In this document: piece by piece, positions 1 through 10,594 of the stretch | Layout of the letters: the number at the start of each line of letters is the position of its first letter | Position numbering within the stretch: position 1 is the first letter of the stretch | NCBI GenBank assembly: GCA_963713625.1 | Contig: CAVQMN010000001.1 | Location: 62,001-126,000, forward strand | DNA length: 64,000 nt | Reading direction: 5' to 3' | DNA from: Bog-756 sp963713625 | GTDB lineage: Bacteria; Actinomycetota; Acidimicrobiia; Acidimicrobiales; RAAP-2 | The notes under the pieces: model-generated | What the model was told of the DNA's origin: nothing | The model's input: only the letters and a program-made list of their open reading frames with translations | Database searches by the model: none | Translations under genes and position numbers: made by a program

Positions 1-149
1 ATGACCGTGACGGCCCCGACGGCCCCGATGGCCCCGATGCGCCCAACGAACCGGATGGCACTGAAGGTCCGGATCGGACTGCCGGGAGACCGTCCTCCGC
101 GGATCCGGCCGCCGCCGGATTCCCGACTGATCTCAGGACGGCTCCGTGA
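1..149 (+). CDS. C-terminal tail of an upstream gene (5' end outside window)
   Basis: An open frame enters from the left edge (codons start at position 3) and ends at the TGA at 147–149. About 48 residues are visible. The first half is a low-complexity Asp/Gly/Pro-rich repeat (DGPDGPDGPDAP); the rest is Ala/Pro-rich. This looks like a disordered C-terminal tail and gives no family assignment. The stop overlaps the GTG of the next gene (GTGA), so the two are probably translationally coupled in one operon. Confidence 0.6.
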   Translation, partial: DRDGPDGPDGPDAPNEPDGTEGPDRTAGRPSSADPAAAGFPTDLRTAP

Positions 150-1621
150 GCGGGCCGGACGGGTTCGGGGGACCTCCCGTGGCGAGGCGCCGTCCCCAAC
201 GGCCGGTCCGCGGGCGGTGGGCCGCGGTCATCTCGGTGTTGGCGGTGGTGGTCGGGATCGGCATCGTCTCGGCCGCCCTCCCGGTCCCCGCCGCAGCCCC
301 CCCTCCAGGAGCCTTTGACGGGATCCCGGTGCCTCCGGTCGCCGCCTCCTCCTCGTCGGCATTCTGCGCGGCGGGAACCGGTGACGCCGCCGCTACCACC
401 ATCTACCTGACCAACTCGACCGCTCGCGCCGTCACGGCGGTCATGACCAGTGTCGGGCCCGAGCCTCGCCACGGTCCGGTTCCGACCGTCCGCCGGGCGG
501 TGGCCGTTCCTCCGCTGGGCACGGCCGCGGTCGATCCGTCGACCGGCCTGCCCCAGGGCAGCAGCGCGTCGTCGTTCGCCTTCGCCGGCGGTGGGGTCGT
601 GGCCAGCCAGGTGGTGTCGGGTCCTCTGGGCTGGAGCACGGCCCCGTGCGCGTCGCAGACCTCGTCGCAGTGGGCCTTCTCCGGGGGATCGACTACCGCG
701 GGGAACAGTCTGAAGCTCGCACTGTTCAACCCCGCTGCCCCCGCGGCCACCGTGAACATCACCTTCCTCACCCCCTCCGGACTGGTCACCCCTCAGGCCT
801 ACCAGGGGCTGGTGGTTCCTCCGGGACGGCTCATCGTGGAGAACGTCGGCGCCTTCGTCCAGCGGGCCGCGGCCGTAGCCACCTTCATCACCTCCCAGGC
901 CGGCGGACTGGTCAGCACCGAGTTCCAGGAGACCTCGGCCGCGAGTGGCGCCGGTCTCTCCCTCCGACTGGGATCCCCCGATCTGTCGACGGTGTGGCGG
1001 ATGGCACAGACCACCGACGGCAAAGGGGCGACGGTCGCTTTCGATCTGGCCAATCCCGGAACCCAGCCGGTGACGGCGACCATCTCCTTCGGGTTGGCGT
1101 CAGGCTCGGTGACGCCCCGGCGACTGTCGATCCCACCCTTGTCGCTGGTCGCGTTCGTCGCCTCGACGGTCGCCGGCATTCCCCACCAGGTGCCCTACTC
1201 GGTCGCCGTCGATTCGTCGGGGCCCATCGTCGTCGGGCGTTCGGTCCTGGCCGGCAAGGGAGCCGGCTCTCCCCAGTGGGGGTCGTCGTCGGCCACGGTG
1301 ACGGCGGCCACCCACTGGCTGGTACCCGCGCCCGGGGTCATCCACGCGCCGGGAACCGCCCATGCCGCAGTCGAAAGCCTGGCCGTAGCCGACCCGGGGC
1401 CGTCGGGCGCCCGGGTCGAGGTGGTGCGTCTCGGGGGAGGTCGGACGGTGGCCACCTTCGACGTGGCCCCCGGTCGCTTGGTCGTCCTCGGGCCCAAGCT
1501 GGTCGGCGGCCTCTCCACCTACTCGGTCCGATCGTCTGTGCCCGTCAACGTCGAAGAAGACAACCGGCCGTCCGGCGCGTCAGGCGTGGTCTCGTCGACC
1601 GGGTTCCCAATTTCGGGGTAG
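146..1621 (+). CDS. DUF5719-type exported protein
   Basis: 491 aa. The N-terminus has basic residues, then a hydrophobic segment (about residues 27–50, AAVISVLAVVVGIGIVSAAL), so it is a signal peptide or membrane anchor. The rest is an extracytoplasmic region rich in Val, Thr and Ser with repeated beta-sandwich-like strands and repeated 'FNPAAPAATVNI' / 'ANPGTQPVTATI' type segments. This fits DUF5719, an actinobacterial family of unknown function. The GTG start overlaps the upstream stop by 4 nt, which fixes the start. It is probably the last gene of an operon entering from the left. Family assignment is from memory of the pattern; function is unknown. Confidence 0.7.
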   Translation: MSGPDGFGGPPVARRRPQRPVRGRWAAVISVLAVVVGIGIVSAALPVPAAAPPPGAFDGIPVPPVAASSSSAFCAAGTGDAAATTIYLTNSTARAVTAVMTSVGPEPRHGPVPTVRRAVAVPPLGTAAVDPSTGLPQGSSASSFAFAGGGVVASQVVSGPLGWSTAPCASQTSSQWAFSGGSTTAGNSLKLALFNPAAPAATVNITFLTPSGLVTPQAYQGLVVPPGRLIVENVGAFVQRAAAVATFITSQAGGLVSTEFQETSAASGAGLSLRLGSPDLSTVWRMAQTTDGKGATVAFDLANPGTQPVTATISFGLASGSVTPRRLSIPPLSLVAFVASTVAGIPHQVPYSVAVDSSGPIVVGRSVLAGKGAGSPQWGSSSATVTAATHWLVPAPGVIHAPGTAHAAVESLAVADPGPSGARVEVVRLGGGRTVATFDVAPGRLVVLGPKLVGGLSTYSVRSSVPVNVEEDNRPSGASGVVSSTGFPISG

Positions 1622-1682
1622 GCCGACCGGTTGGACGACCCGGACGCTAAAGTGTCGGCCACCCTTTGACGATGGTCTGAGC

Positions 1683-1910
1683 ATGGAACGGGAGCTTCGA
1701 TTCGACACGGATGACCCGGAATTCGCCCGGGGATTCGAGATCGGCATCCTGTGGGAGCGTCTCAATTCGCTGGGGTCCTGCCATATGGCCATCCATGCGT
1801 CGAATGCGGAGATGGTCATGCGGGTGGCCAAGGCCACCGGCTGCGAGTTCTTCGGCCAGGAGATCGACGACGACCGGATCGCGGTCGAGCTGTTCGAACC
1901 GAGCTGCTAA
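1683..1910 (+). CDS. small conserved-looking hypothetical protein
   Basis: 75 aa, acidic, no signal peptide or membrane segment. The N-terminal half has an alternating charged/hydrophobic pattern; the C-terminal half contains VAKATGCEFFGQEIDDDRIA and ends in a Cys. Codon use matches the neighbours (GC-rich third positions), so I take it as real. I do not recognise the family. It lies alone between the DUF5719 gene and a lipoprotein, with 61 nt upstream and no strong ribosome binding site before the ATG. Confidence 0.6.
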   Translation: MERELRFDTDDPEFARGFEIGILWERLNSLGSCHMAIHASNAEMVMRVAKATGCEFFGQEIDDDRIAVELFEPSC

Positions 1911-1978
1911 ACGCAGTTCGAAGACCGTCGGATGAGCGGGGCTCGGGCCCGATAAGGCCGGTTCTTATGTTGTTGGCC

Positions 1979-1984
1979 TAGGGT
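1979..1984 (+). promoter_or_regulatory. -10 box, leaderless start for the lipoprotein gene
   Basis: TAGGGT lies 7 nt before the ATG at 1992 with no Shine–Dalgarno sequence between. Transcription would start at or next to the A of ATG. The same geometry recurs at many genes in this window. Confidence 0.5.
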
Positions 1985-1991
1985 CCTGCGG

Positions 1992-2621
1992 ATGAGCCGC
2001 ACCTCTTGTTCCCGTGACCGTTCTTCCCGTACCCGGATCCGGGCCGGCATCGGCAGCCTCGTCGTCATCGTGACGGTGGGTGTCGGTCTGAGCGCCTGCG
2101 GAGGGAGCTCTTCGAGCACAACGACGTCGACCACCCCGTCGGGCACCCCCTCCATCGCGGGATCCGTGCTCAGCGCCGAGTCCGCCCAGCATCTCGGCTT
2201 TCCGAAGACGGTCCAGGCGGCCAAGAAGACGGCCGTGACCGATCAGAAGAACTGCACAAGCTCGGTGGAGGCCGTCTACGAGGACACGGCGACGAAGACC
2301 GGTCTGATCTCGGATGTCTTGAACTGCAGTTCGAAGGCGTCGGCCGCGGCGGCGCTGACCGTGGCCCGGTCCCATGCCACGCTCGATTCGGCCGTCACTG
2401 TTCCGAAAGAGCTCGGATCGACCGCCTTCGCCACCGACAGCGATGCACCCGAGTACCTCATGGTGTGGCAGGCGGGAAACCGGGTGGCCATCACCGCCGT
2501 CGACGTCGATGTCACCGCCTCGGCCACCGGTACCAGCACGACCACGCCGGCTCCGATCACCGAGGCACAGGGCAAGACGCTCGGTGACGCCGCGGTCGAG
2601 CAGAACTCGCTCTACCAGTAG
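1992..2621 (+). CDS. putative lipoprotein of unknown function
   Basis: 209 aa. N-terminus: Arg-rich stretch, hydrophobic helix (about residues 19–35), then a lipobox ending LSAC at about residue 36, followed by a Gly/Ser/Thr linker. The protein should be lipidated at that Cys and exposed outside the membrane. The mature part (about residues 60–205) has two further Cys residues (NCTSS and NCSS), possibly a disulfide. It resembles generic actinobacterial lipoproteins, but I cannot name a family. It is transcribed alone, with a -10 box 7 nt before the ATG. Confidence 0.75.
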   Translation: MSRTSCSRDRSSRTRIRAGIGSLVVIVTVGVGLSACGGSSSSTTTSTTPSGTPSIAGSVLSAESAQHLGFPKTVQAAKKTAVTDQKNCTSSVEAVYEDTATKTGLISDVLNCSSKASAAAALTVARSHATLDSAVTVPKELGSTAFATDSDAPEYLMVWQAGNRVAITAVDVDVTASATGTSTTTPAPITEAQGKTLGDAAVEQNSLYQ

Positions 2622-2630
2622 GCGGATCGG

Positions 2631-3521
2631 CTACCCGCTCCCCGCACGCCGCGGGGGCCTGCCACCCTGGTCGAGTACGGCGGCCAAGCGCTTCGCCAAC
2701 GTGTGCACATCGCCGGGCCACCGGGCCGACAGAAACGCACCGTCCTCGACCACGAAGGCCGGTCGTTCGTCGTCGAGGGTGTCCCGCTGCCGACCGCTCG
2801 ATTTGGTGGCGGCGTCTGCAGCCGACGGGTCCACGTCGTAGAAGTCCTCCGGCCGTTCGAGGGCCCGGGTCACCTCCTGCTGCACCGACATGAAACCGGC
2901 GGGTTGGCCGGGTTGCTCGCCGTAGGTACGGTAGTAGTTCCGATCCCACCACCGGCTGATCCGGGCCACCCGCCACGCCCGTTGTTCGAGCGACCAGGTC
3001 AGCGCGGTCGTGCGCCGTCCGTGGAGAACGGAACGTCCTGTTGCCGGATCGATGCTCCGTGCGGCCAGGAGTACGCCGTGGCAGACCGCGGCCACGGGCA
3101 GTTGGCGCCGGAATCCGTCAGCTATGAGTTGGTGGAGGACGGGGCTCTCGAGGTACGGCCGCATGCCGCGGGCCCGGTGGCCCCCGGCCAACAGCAACCC
3201 GTCGGCGAGCTCGATGTCGATGGTGTCCCAGGGGGTGGGGTGGAGGAACTCCGGTGAGCTCACCATCTCTTCGTACGCGGAACGACCGCGGCCGTCGGCG
3301 CGGAGGAAGCGTCCGACAAGGACGAGGTGCGACAGCCCGGGCAGGAAGCCCCACGGATCGAGGCCGCGGCCGGTGAGCATCAGCTCGTCCCCCCGACCGG
3401 GCCGCCCGCTCGGCGTGGCGAACACCACCTCGTGGCCGAGGTGGCGGAGCACCTTCCAGCTCACCGCCACTTCGGTCGGATCGAAGTCCAGGTCCGGAAG
3501 GGGCATCAGCACGGTCGCCAC
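2631..3521 (-). CDS. DJ-1/PfpI-family (class I glutamine amidotransferase-like) protein
   Basis: 296 aa. The N-terminus (ATVLMPLPDLDFDPTEVAVS) and the motif LADGLLLAGGHRARGM are typical of DJ-1/PfpI enzymes. The nucleophile elbow is VAAVCHGVLLAARS with the expected Cys near residue 143. Known members are chaperones, glyoxalases or amidase-like hydrolases, so the substrate cannot be fixed. It is longer than the usual 170–230 aa, with a basic/aromatic insert (RWWDRNYYRTYG) and a charged C-terminus. The GTG start is preceded by GGAGGGAG at a good distance. It converges on the lipoprotein gene with only 9 nt between. Confidence 0.8.
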   Translation of the reverse strand: MATVLMPLPDLDFDPTEVAVSWKVLRHLGHEVVFATPSGRPGRGDELMLTGRGLDPWGFLPGLSHLVLVGRFLRADGRGRSAYEEMVSSPEFLHPTPWDTIDIELADGLLLAGGHRARGMRPYLESPVLHQLIADGFRRQLPVAAVCHGVLLAARSIDPATGRSVLHGRRTTALTWSLEQRAWRVARISRWWDRNYYRTYGEQPGQPAGFMSVQQEVTRALERPEDFYDVDPSAADAATKSSGRQRDTLDDERPAFVVEDGAFLSARWPGDVHTLAKRLAAVLDQGGRPPRRAGSG

Positions 3522-3867
3522 TGGTTCTCCCTCCGGTTTTCGCTTCGCAACTCGCGGCTCACTCGGCGTGCCTCATCTGTCGCGCCCGCCCGCCGTTCCT
3601 CCTTCGGCGGCCCGACTGTAGGGTGACGCCTCCGGGAGGTCAATGCCGCAAGGACGGTGCCGCAAGACGGTGCCGCAAGGGCGGCCTCCGGGAGGTCAAT
3701 GCCGCAAGGACGCCTCCAGGAGGACGGTGCCGCAAGGGCGGTGCCGTAAGCCACGTGGTCCCGGTGGCACCGTTCTGGGCCGGCAGCCACGTCGGGCGCT
3801 CTGGTAGCTTCTGATCGGATTCGACCCGCAGGTCGGAAGCGACGGGCGAGGGTGGATGGAGGTCGGT
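3522..3867 (+). other. gene-poor stretch upstream of the universal stress gene
   Basis: About 345 nt without a convincing gene. It holds the divergent promoter regions of the PfpI gene and the stress-protein gene, plus the direct-repeat block at 3628–3741. A short open frame through the repeats encodes only repeat-derived peptide and is not counted. Confidence 0.6.
3628..3741 (+). repeat. short direct-repeat block
   Basis: A 29-bp segment (beginning GCCTCCGGGAGG and ending GCAAGGACG) occurs identically at 3628–3656 and 3684–3712. An 18-bp segment (ACGGTGCCGCAAGGGCGG) occurs identically at 3667–3684 and 3724–3741. Shorter variants (GGTGCCGCAAG) fill the gaps, giving a period of about 56–57 bp. 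Each 29-bp copy contains the near-palindrome CCTCC-G-GGAGG. The block is intergenic. Confidence 0.85.
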
Positions 3868-4359
3868 GTGTACAAGGTGATCGTCGTGGGCACGGACGGT
3901 TCCGAGCGGGCACAGACAGCTGTCCGGGAAGCGTTCGCGGTGGCCAAGGTCACCGGGGCCAAAGTCCACGGTGTCCATGTCTTGCGCCCCGTCCTGATGA
4001 CCGGGACCGAGTTCGATGTGGCTGCGGTGGAGCTGTCCAACGCCTCCGGCCAGGACGAGGCTGGTCGCATCGGAACAGAGTTCCTGGCCGAGGCTGAACG
4101 AAACGGGGTGTCCGCCGAGGTGGCCACCTTTGATGGCGACCCTGCCGACGCCATCATCAAGATGGCCGAAGCCGTGCACGCTGATCTCATCGTCGTCGGC
4201 AACCGCGGCATGGCCGGTGTGCGCCGCTTCGTGTTGGGCAGCGTCCCCAACAAGGTCGCGCACCACTCTCCTTGCAGCCTCCTCATCGTCGACACCGACG
4301 CCGACGCCGACGCCGATCGCAACTCCGACCGCGGCTCCGCCTCCGACGGCGGCAGCTAG
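3868..4359 (+). CDS. universal stress protein (UspA family)
   Basis: 163 aa from the GTG at 3868. A GGAGG lies 5 nt before this GTG; an in-frame ATG at 3856 would add four residues. The core starts YKVIVVGTDGS, the classic UspA first strand with the ATP-contacting Asp. The C-terminal half has VVGNRGMAGVRRFVLGSVPNKV, matching the G-2X-G-9X-G(S) ATP-binding motif, then SPCSLLIVD. Such proteins bind ATP and are induced in stress or hypoxia in actinobacteria. The last 20 residues are an Asp/Ala/Ser tail built from repeated GACGCC codons. Single-domain, cytosolic. Confidence 0.9.
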   Translation: MYKVIVVGTDGSERAQTAVREAFAVAKVTGAKVHGVHVLRPVLMTGTEFDVAAVELSNASGQDEAGRIGTEFLAEAERNGVSAEVATFDGDPADAIIKMAEAVHADLIVVGNRGMAGVRRFVLGSVPNKVAHHSPCSLLIVDTDADADADRNSDRGSASDGGS

Positions 4360-4412
4360 GGGACGATCGTCGGGGTGTCCGGCCGAATAGCCAGGTCGAT
4401 CCGGCGAGGGAA

Positions 4413-4664
4413 TCAGGTGGCCGCGGCGCGTCGTCTCATGGGTGGGAGCGTCGGTGGAGGTTGACGGCGCGGCGGCAGCTCAGCCAGGAGCACCGTGGTG
4501 GCATCGGCCACCTGGCGCACAGCCAGCTCGAAGGCGGAGGCCGTGTTGTCCGACGTCGACTGCACGCCGCTGACCTTGCGTACGTACTGGCGGGCCGCCG
4601 CCTCGATCTCCTCGGCAGTCGCCTCGGGTTCCAGGCCTCGTAGCGTGGTGATGTTCCGGCACAT
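4413..4664 (-). CDS. DUF2277-family small protein
   Basis: 83 aa. It opens MCRNITTLRGLEPEATAEE and continues ARQYVRKVSGV, the signature of DUF2277, a widespread bacterial family of unknown function with an N-terminal Met-Cys-Arg-Asn. The tail is a short Pro/Arg-rich extension. No signal or membrane segment. The ATG at 4664 is preceded by TAACCT on the minus strand 6 nt away, so it looks leaderless. It lies between the convergent stress-protein gene and ftsH. Confidence 0.85.
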   Translation of the reverse strand: MCRNITTLRGLEPEATAEEIEAAARQYVRKVSGVQSTSDNTASAFELAVRQVADATTVLLAELPPRRQPPPTLPPMRRRAAAT

Positions 4665-4670
4665 GGCTGC

Positions 4671-4676
4671 AGGTTA
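4671..4676 (-). promoter_or_regulatory. -10 box, leaderless start for the DUF2277 gene
   Basis: Minus-strand TAACCT, 6 nt upstream of the ATG at 4664, with no ribosome binding site between. Confidence 0.45.
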
Positions 4677-4720
4677 CGCCGCCCGGTCCGCGACCGAGTC
4701 GGGGTCCCGTGCCCTCGTGG

Positions 4721-6988
<2,268 letters not shown>

Positions 6989-6994
6989 CCCTTC

Positions 6995-7000
6995 ATGCTA
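6995..7000 (-). promoter_or_regulatory. -10 box, leaderless start for ftsH
   Basis: Minus-strand TAGCAT, 6 nt before the GTG at 6988. It sets the ftsH start at 6988 rather than further upstream. Confidence 0.5.
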
Positions 7001-7074
7001 TGCGCAGCGGCACCCGGTCGAGGCATCGCGGCGTCCCTGGTGGGGGCCGCCGCCTCCCGGTCGGATCCGGTCGG

Positions 7075-7080
7075 TATCGT
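7075..7080 (+). promoter_or_regulatory. -10 box, leaderless start for the CPBP protease gene
   Basis: TATCGT, 6 nt before the GTG at 7087. An in-frame start at 6976 would overlap ftsH and its promoter, so the -10 box supports GTG 7087. Confidence 0.5.
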
Positions 7081-7086
7081 GGAAGG

Positions 7087-8070
7087 GTGATCGAGCGGTC
7101 CGAACAGGGTGCGGACCCGACCGCGGCTACCGGTGTCACTCCGTCCGAGGCGCTGGTCCAGCCCGCCCTGCGGGAGTCCCCGACCCCGACGCCCTGGGCC
7201 CCCCCGCCACCCCGGATCCGGGCCGGTGATCCGCCGGATGCCGGCGCTCCGGGGACCCCGGACCCGGATGCCTCCCTGGGTCGGCAGCTGGCCGCGGGCG
7301 GGGCGCCGTCGACCCGGTCCTCGGCCTGGATGTGGCTGCTTTTCGCCGGCCTCGGTTTCCTGGGCGGCCAGATCCTGGCCGCCCTGTCGGTGGCCGTCGC
7401 CGCCGCCGCCAGCGGCAACCTGCACTCCCTCACCGCCATCACCAAGCTGTCCGAGCCGCCGACCTGGTACATCGTGTCGACGCTCATCGGGCTGTGGGCC
7501 GGTTTCTTCGGCGCGGCCTGGATGTCGTCGTGGGTCCAGGGGACCCACGACATGGTCAGGGATCTCGGCCTCCGGTTCCGGTGGATCGACCTGATCGGCA
7601 TTCCCATCGGCGTGGGCGGTCAGTTCCTGGTGGCCCTGATCTACATCCCGATCGCCCAACACGTGACCAACTTCAACCAGCGTTTCGACGCCCCCAGCCA
7701 GCGGCTGACCGGGGCTTCGCACGGGACCGGCTACTTCGTCATCGCCGTGTGCACGGTGGTGGGCGCGCCGTTCTTCGAGGAGCTCTTCTTCCGGGGCGTG
7801 CTGCTCCGTTCGCTGGCCCGGCTGTTCGGCACCATCGGCCGCTGGGTGGGACCGGCACTGGCCATCGTGGTCACCGGCGTGCTCTTCGGTCTGGCCCATG
7901 CCGAGTCCCTCCAACTCCTCGGCTTGGCCCTCTTCGGAGTCATCCTCTCGTTCGTCTCTTACCGCACCGGGCGCCTGGGCATGAACATGGTCGCTCACGC
8001 CACCTTCAACTTCACCGCCCTGGCCGCCGTGGTGCTGCCCATGGCGCTGGGCCCCCGGGTCCTCTTCTGA
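7087..8070 (+). CDS. CPBP-family intramembrane metalloprotease (CAAX protease-like)
   Basis: 327 aa from GTG 7087. The first 75 or so residues are a Pro-rich cytosolic tail. Then come several hydrophobic segments (starting WMWLLFAGLGFLGGQILAAL). The family motifs are all present: EELFFRG (Glu-Glu-x3-Arg), FGLAHAE with the second His region, and the last helix with HATFNF. CPBP proteins are membrane proteases related to Rce1; in bacteria they serve in peptide maturation, immunity or signalling, and the substrate here is unknown. One nt separates its stop from the next gene, so the two form an operon. Confidence 0.88.
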   Translation: MIERSEQGADPTAATGVTPSEALVQPALRESPTPTPWAPPPPRIRAGDPPDAGAPGTPDPDASLGRQLAAGGAPSTRSSAWMWLLFAGLGFLGGQILAALSVAVAAAASGNLHSLTAITKLSEPPTWYIVSTLIGLWAGFFGAAWMSSWVQGTHDMVRDLGLRFRWIDLIGIPIGVGGQFLVALIYIPIAQHVTNFNQRFDAPSQRLTGASHGTGYFVIAVCTVVGAPFFEELFFRGVLLRSLARLFGTIGRWVGPALAIVVTGVLFGLAHAESLQLLGLALFGVILSFVSYRTGRLGMNMVAHATFNFTALAAVVLPMALGPRVLF

Positions 8071-8071
8071 G

Positions 8072-10594
8072 ATGACCGCGCCCGTCGATGTGGCCCCCGT
8101 CGTCCCCGCCCCGGGAGGCCGGAGGGACGAGCGTCCGACACGGACCCAGCCCCGGACCCCCCGATGGTTCGAGCGGATCACCGCCCGGGGATCGTGGCCG
8201 GCCTGGGCCAACCTGGTGGCGGTGGCCGGGGTCACCCTGGTCGCGCTCAGTCAACTGCACCCGTCGCTGCTCCTGGCCAACACGACCACGGCCGGAGGTG
8301 ACACGGGCGCCCACGTGATGCTGCCGGCGTTCATGGAGTCACACCTCCTACCCCACGGCCAGCTCACCGGCTGGGACCCGGCCTGGTACGACGGCTTCCC
8401 CCTGTACACCTTCTATTTCCCACTGCCCGGGCTGATCACCGTCATCTTCAACGCGGTGGTCAATTACAACGTGGCCTTCAAGCTGGTCACGGTCCTCGGC
8501 ACGCTCACCCTGCCCGTCTGCGCATGGGCGTTCGGTCGCCTGGCCGGATTGCGCGACCCGGGGCCGGGGTGTCTGGCTGCCGCTACCCTCCCGTTCCTCT
8601 TCGAACCCAGCTTCACCATCTACGGCGGGAACATCCTGTCCACCATGGCCGGCGAGTTCTCGTACTCGCTGAGCCTCTCGGTCGCCCTCCTCTTCCTCGG
8701 CGTCGTGGCTGCGGGACTGAAAACGGGACGGCACCGGGCCCTGGCCGCCGTCCTGTTCGCGGTCACGCTCCTCTGTCACCTGATCCCCGCCATCTTCGCC
8801 GGGGTCGGGGCGGGGGTCTGGCTGCTGCTCGACGCCGACGTGCGCCGCGGACTGCACCGCGGCCCGGCCGCCGGCGCCGCCCGCCGGCGATGGTCGAAGC
8901 GACTGACGTGGGGGATCGTGGCCGGCGCCATCGGAGTGGGGCTCACCGCGTTCTGGCTCATCCCGTTCGCCACCGGCCAGGCCTACACCACCAACATGGG
9001 GTGGACCAACGTCGAGGGCTTCCCCCATCTGCTGGCTCCGGGCTCGGCGCGGTGGGTGGTGATCTGTGCCGGCGTCGGCGTGTTGGCCATGCTCATCCGC
9101 CGCAATCGGGTGGCGTTGTTCATCGCCACCATGGGGGCGTTCTCCGCGGCCGTGGTCTGCCTCGACCCGCAGGGAAAGCTCTACAACGTGCGGTTCCTGC
9201 CGCTCTGGTTCCTGTGCCTGTACCTGATGGCCGGCTACGCCCTGGCCGAGGTGGTCTCTGGCATCGCCCGATGGAACCGCCGTCGACGGCTGGATCAGTG
9301 GGTGGCGCTCATCCGTCAGCGCCTGACCCAGGTGGAGGGGATGCCGTGGCTGCCCGGCCAACGGATCAGCCGGTTCCGCCGGCCCAATCCGGAGGGCCAC
9401 CCGCCGGGGGCGGTGGTCGGCCCTATCATCGCCCTGGCCGCGGCATGCCTGGTGGTGATCCCGCCCCTGGCCCTGCCCGCCTCGACGATGAGCGCGATCG
9501 GGATCACCGTCGGGCCCAATCAGCCGAGTGCCTGGGCCGAATGGAACTACACCGGCTATCAGGGCAAGCCCGATTACCCCGAGTACCGGGCGGTGATCCA
9601 GATGATGGCCAAGGTCGGGAGGGACCAGGGGTGCGGTCGGGCCATGTGGGAGTACGACCCGTCGCTGAACCGGTTCGGCACCACCATGTCGCTCATGCTG
9701 TTGCCCTACTGGACCGACGGCTGTGTCGACTCGATGGAAGGGCTGCTGTTCGAGTCCTCGGCCACCACCCCGTTCCACTTCATCAACCAGAACGAGCTGT
9801 CGGTGAGCCCGTCCGACGCGGTGAACAGCAGCGCCTTCCAGTACGTGGGACTGAACGTCCCGCTCGGGATCGAGCACCTCCAGCTGCTCGGCGTCCGGTA
9901 CTTCCTGGCCTCGTCGGCCACGGTGGAGGCAGCGGCGGCCGCCGATCCGAACCTGACCCAGGTGGCGTCGACCGGTCCGTGGAACACCAGCTACAACGGC
10001 GAGGCGCTCAACACCACATGGAAGGTCTACAAGATCAGGGACTCGGCACTGGTGACGCCGCTGGCCAACCGGCCGGTGGTGTGGACCGGGGTGAAGCCGG
10101 CCCAGACCAGCTGGTTGCAGCCGGCGGCCACCTGGTACGACAACCCGTCGGCGTGGAAGGTGGTGCCCGCGGCAGGGGGACCGTCCGACTGGACCCGGGT
10201 GGCGGCCTCGGACACGAGGCCCACGGCCGTGCCCGAGCCCACCACCACCGTGTCGGACGTTTCCCAGACGGACAGCTCGGTCTCCTTTCACGTCGACCGG
10301 GTGGGAACACCGGTCGAGGTCAAGGTGTCCTACTTCCCCAACTGGCAGGCCCACGGGGCCGAGGGTCCATGGCGGGTGGCCCCCAACCTGATGGTGGTGG
10401 TGCCGACCAGCCATGACGTAACGCTCGACTACGGCAGTACCGGGGCCGACAAGGTGGCGGACGTCATCACGCTGGCCGCCCTGGCCGGGCTGGTGGTGGT
10501 CGTCGCCGTCGGGTGGCGGGCCCGTCGGGCCCGGCGTCGGAACCGTCGGTCCCGAGGGTCCCGGCCAGGATGGCCCGGGGCCGAACCGGCCTGA
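8072..10594 (+). CDS. large polytopic membrane protein, PTPS-related membrane protein family
   Basis: 840 aa. After a basic N-terminus there is TM1, then TTTAGGDTGAHVMLPAFM and WDPAWYDGFPLYTFYFPLPG. The acidic first loop and WP-rich region resemble GT-C-type glycosyltransferases and the '6-pyruvoyl-tetrahydropterin synthase-related membrane protein' family. About ten hydrophobic helices run to about residue 480, followed by an extracellular domain of roughly 300 residues and a final TM (about 800–820) with an Arg-rich cytosolic end. Transfer of a lipid-linked sugar is possible but not shown by any motif. Start ATG is 1 nt after the CPBP stop, implying coupling. Confidence 0.75.
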   Translation: MTAPVDVAPVVPAPGGRRDERPTRTQPRTPRWFERITARGSWPAWANLVAVAGVTLVALSQLHPSLLLANTTTAGGDTGAHVMLPAFMESHLLPHGQLTGWDPAWYDGFPLYTFYFPLPGLITVIFNAVVNYNVAFKLVTVLGTLTLPVCAWAFGRLAGLRDPGPGCLAAATLPFLFEPSFTIYGGNILSTMAGEFSYSLSLSVALLFLGVVAAGLKTGRHRALAAVLFAVTLLCHLIPAIFAGVGAGVWLLLDADVRRGLHRGPAAGAARRRWSKRLTWGIVAGAIGVGLTAFWLIPFATGQAYTTNMGWTNVEGFPHLLAPGSARWVVICAGVGVLAMLIRRNRVALFIATMGAFSAAVVCLDPQGKLYNVRFLPLWFLCLYLMAGYALAEVVSGIARWNRRRRLDQWVALIRQRLTQVEGMPWLPGQRISRFRRPNPEGHPPGAVVGPIIALAAACLVVIPPLALPASTMSAIGITVGPNQPSAWAEWNYTGYQGKPDYPEYRAVIQMMAKVGRDQGCGRAMWEYDPSLNRFGTTMSLMLLPYWTDGCVDSMEGLLFESSATTPFHFINQNELSVSPSDAVNSSAFQYVGLNVPLGIEHLQLLGVRYFLASSATVEAAAAADPNLTQVASTGPWNTSYNGEALNTTWKVYKIRDSALVTPLANRPVVWTGVKPAQTSWLQPAATWYDNPSAWKVVPAAGGPSDWTRVAASDTRPTAVPEPTTTVSDVSQTDSSVSFHVDRVGTPVEVKVSYFPNWQAHGAEGPWRVAPNLMVVVPTSHDVTLDYGSTGADKVADVITLAALAGLVVVVAVGWRARRARRRNRRSRGSRPGWPGAEPA

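Noticed and set aside
3623..3814. 63-aa frame over the repeat block
   Set aside because: The peptide is only the translated repeat; no ribosome binding site.
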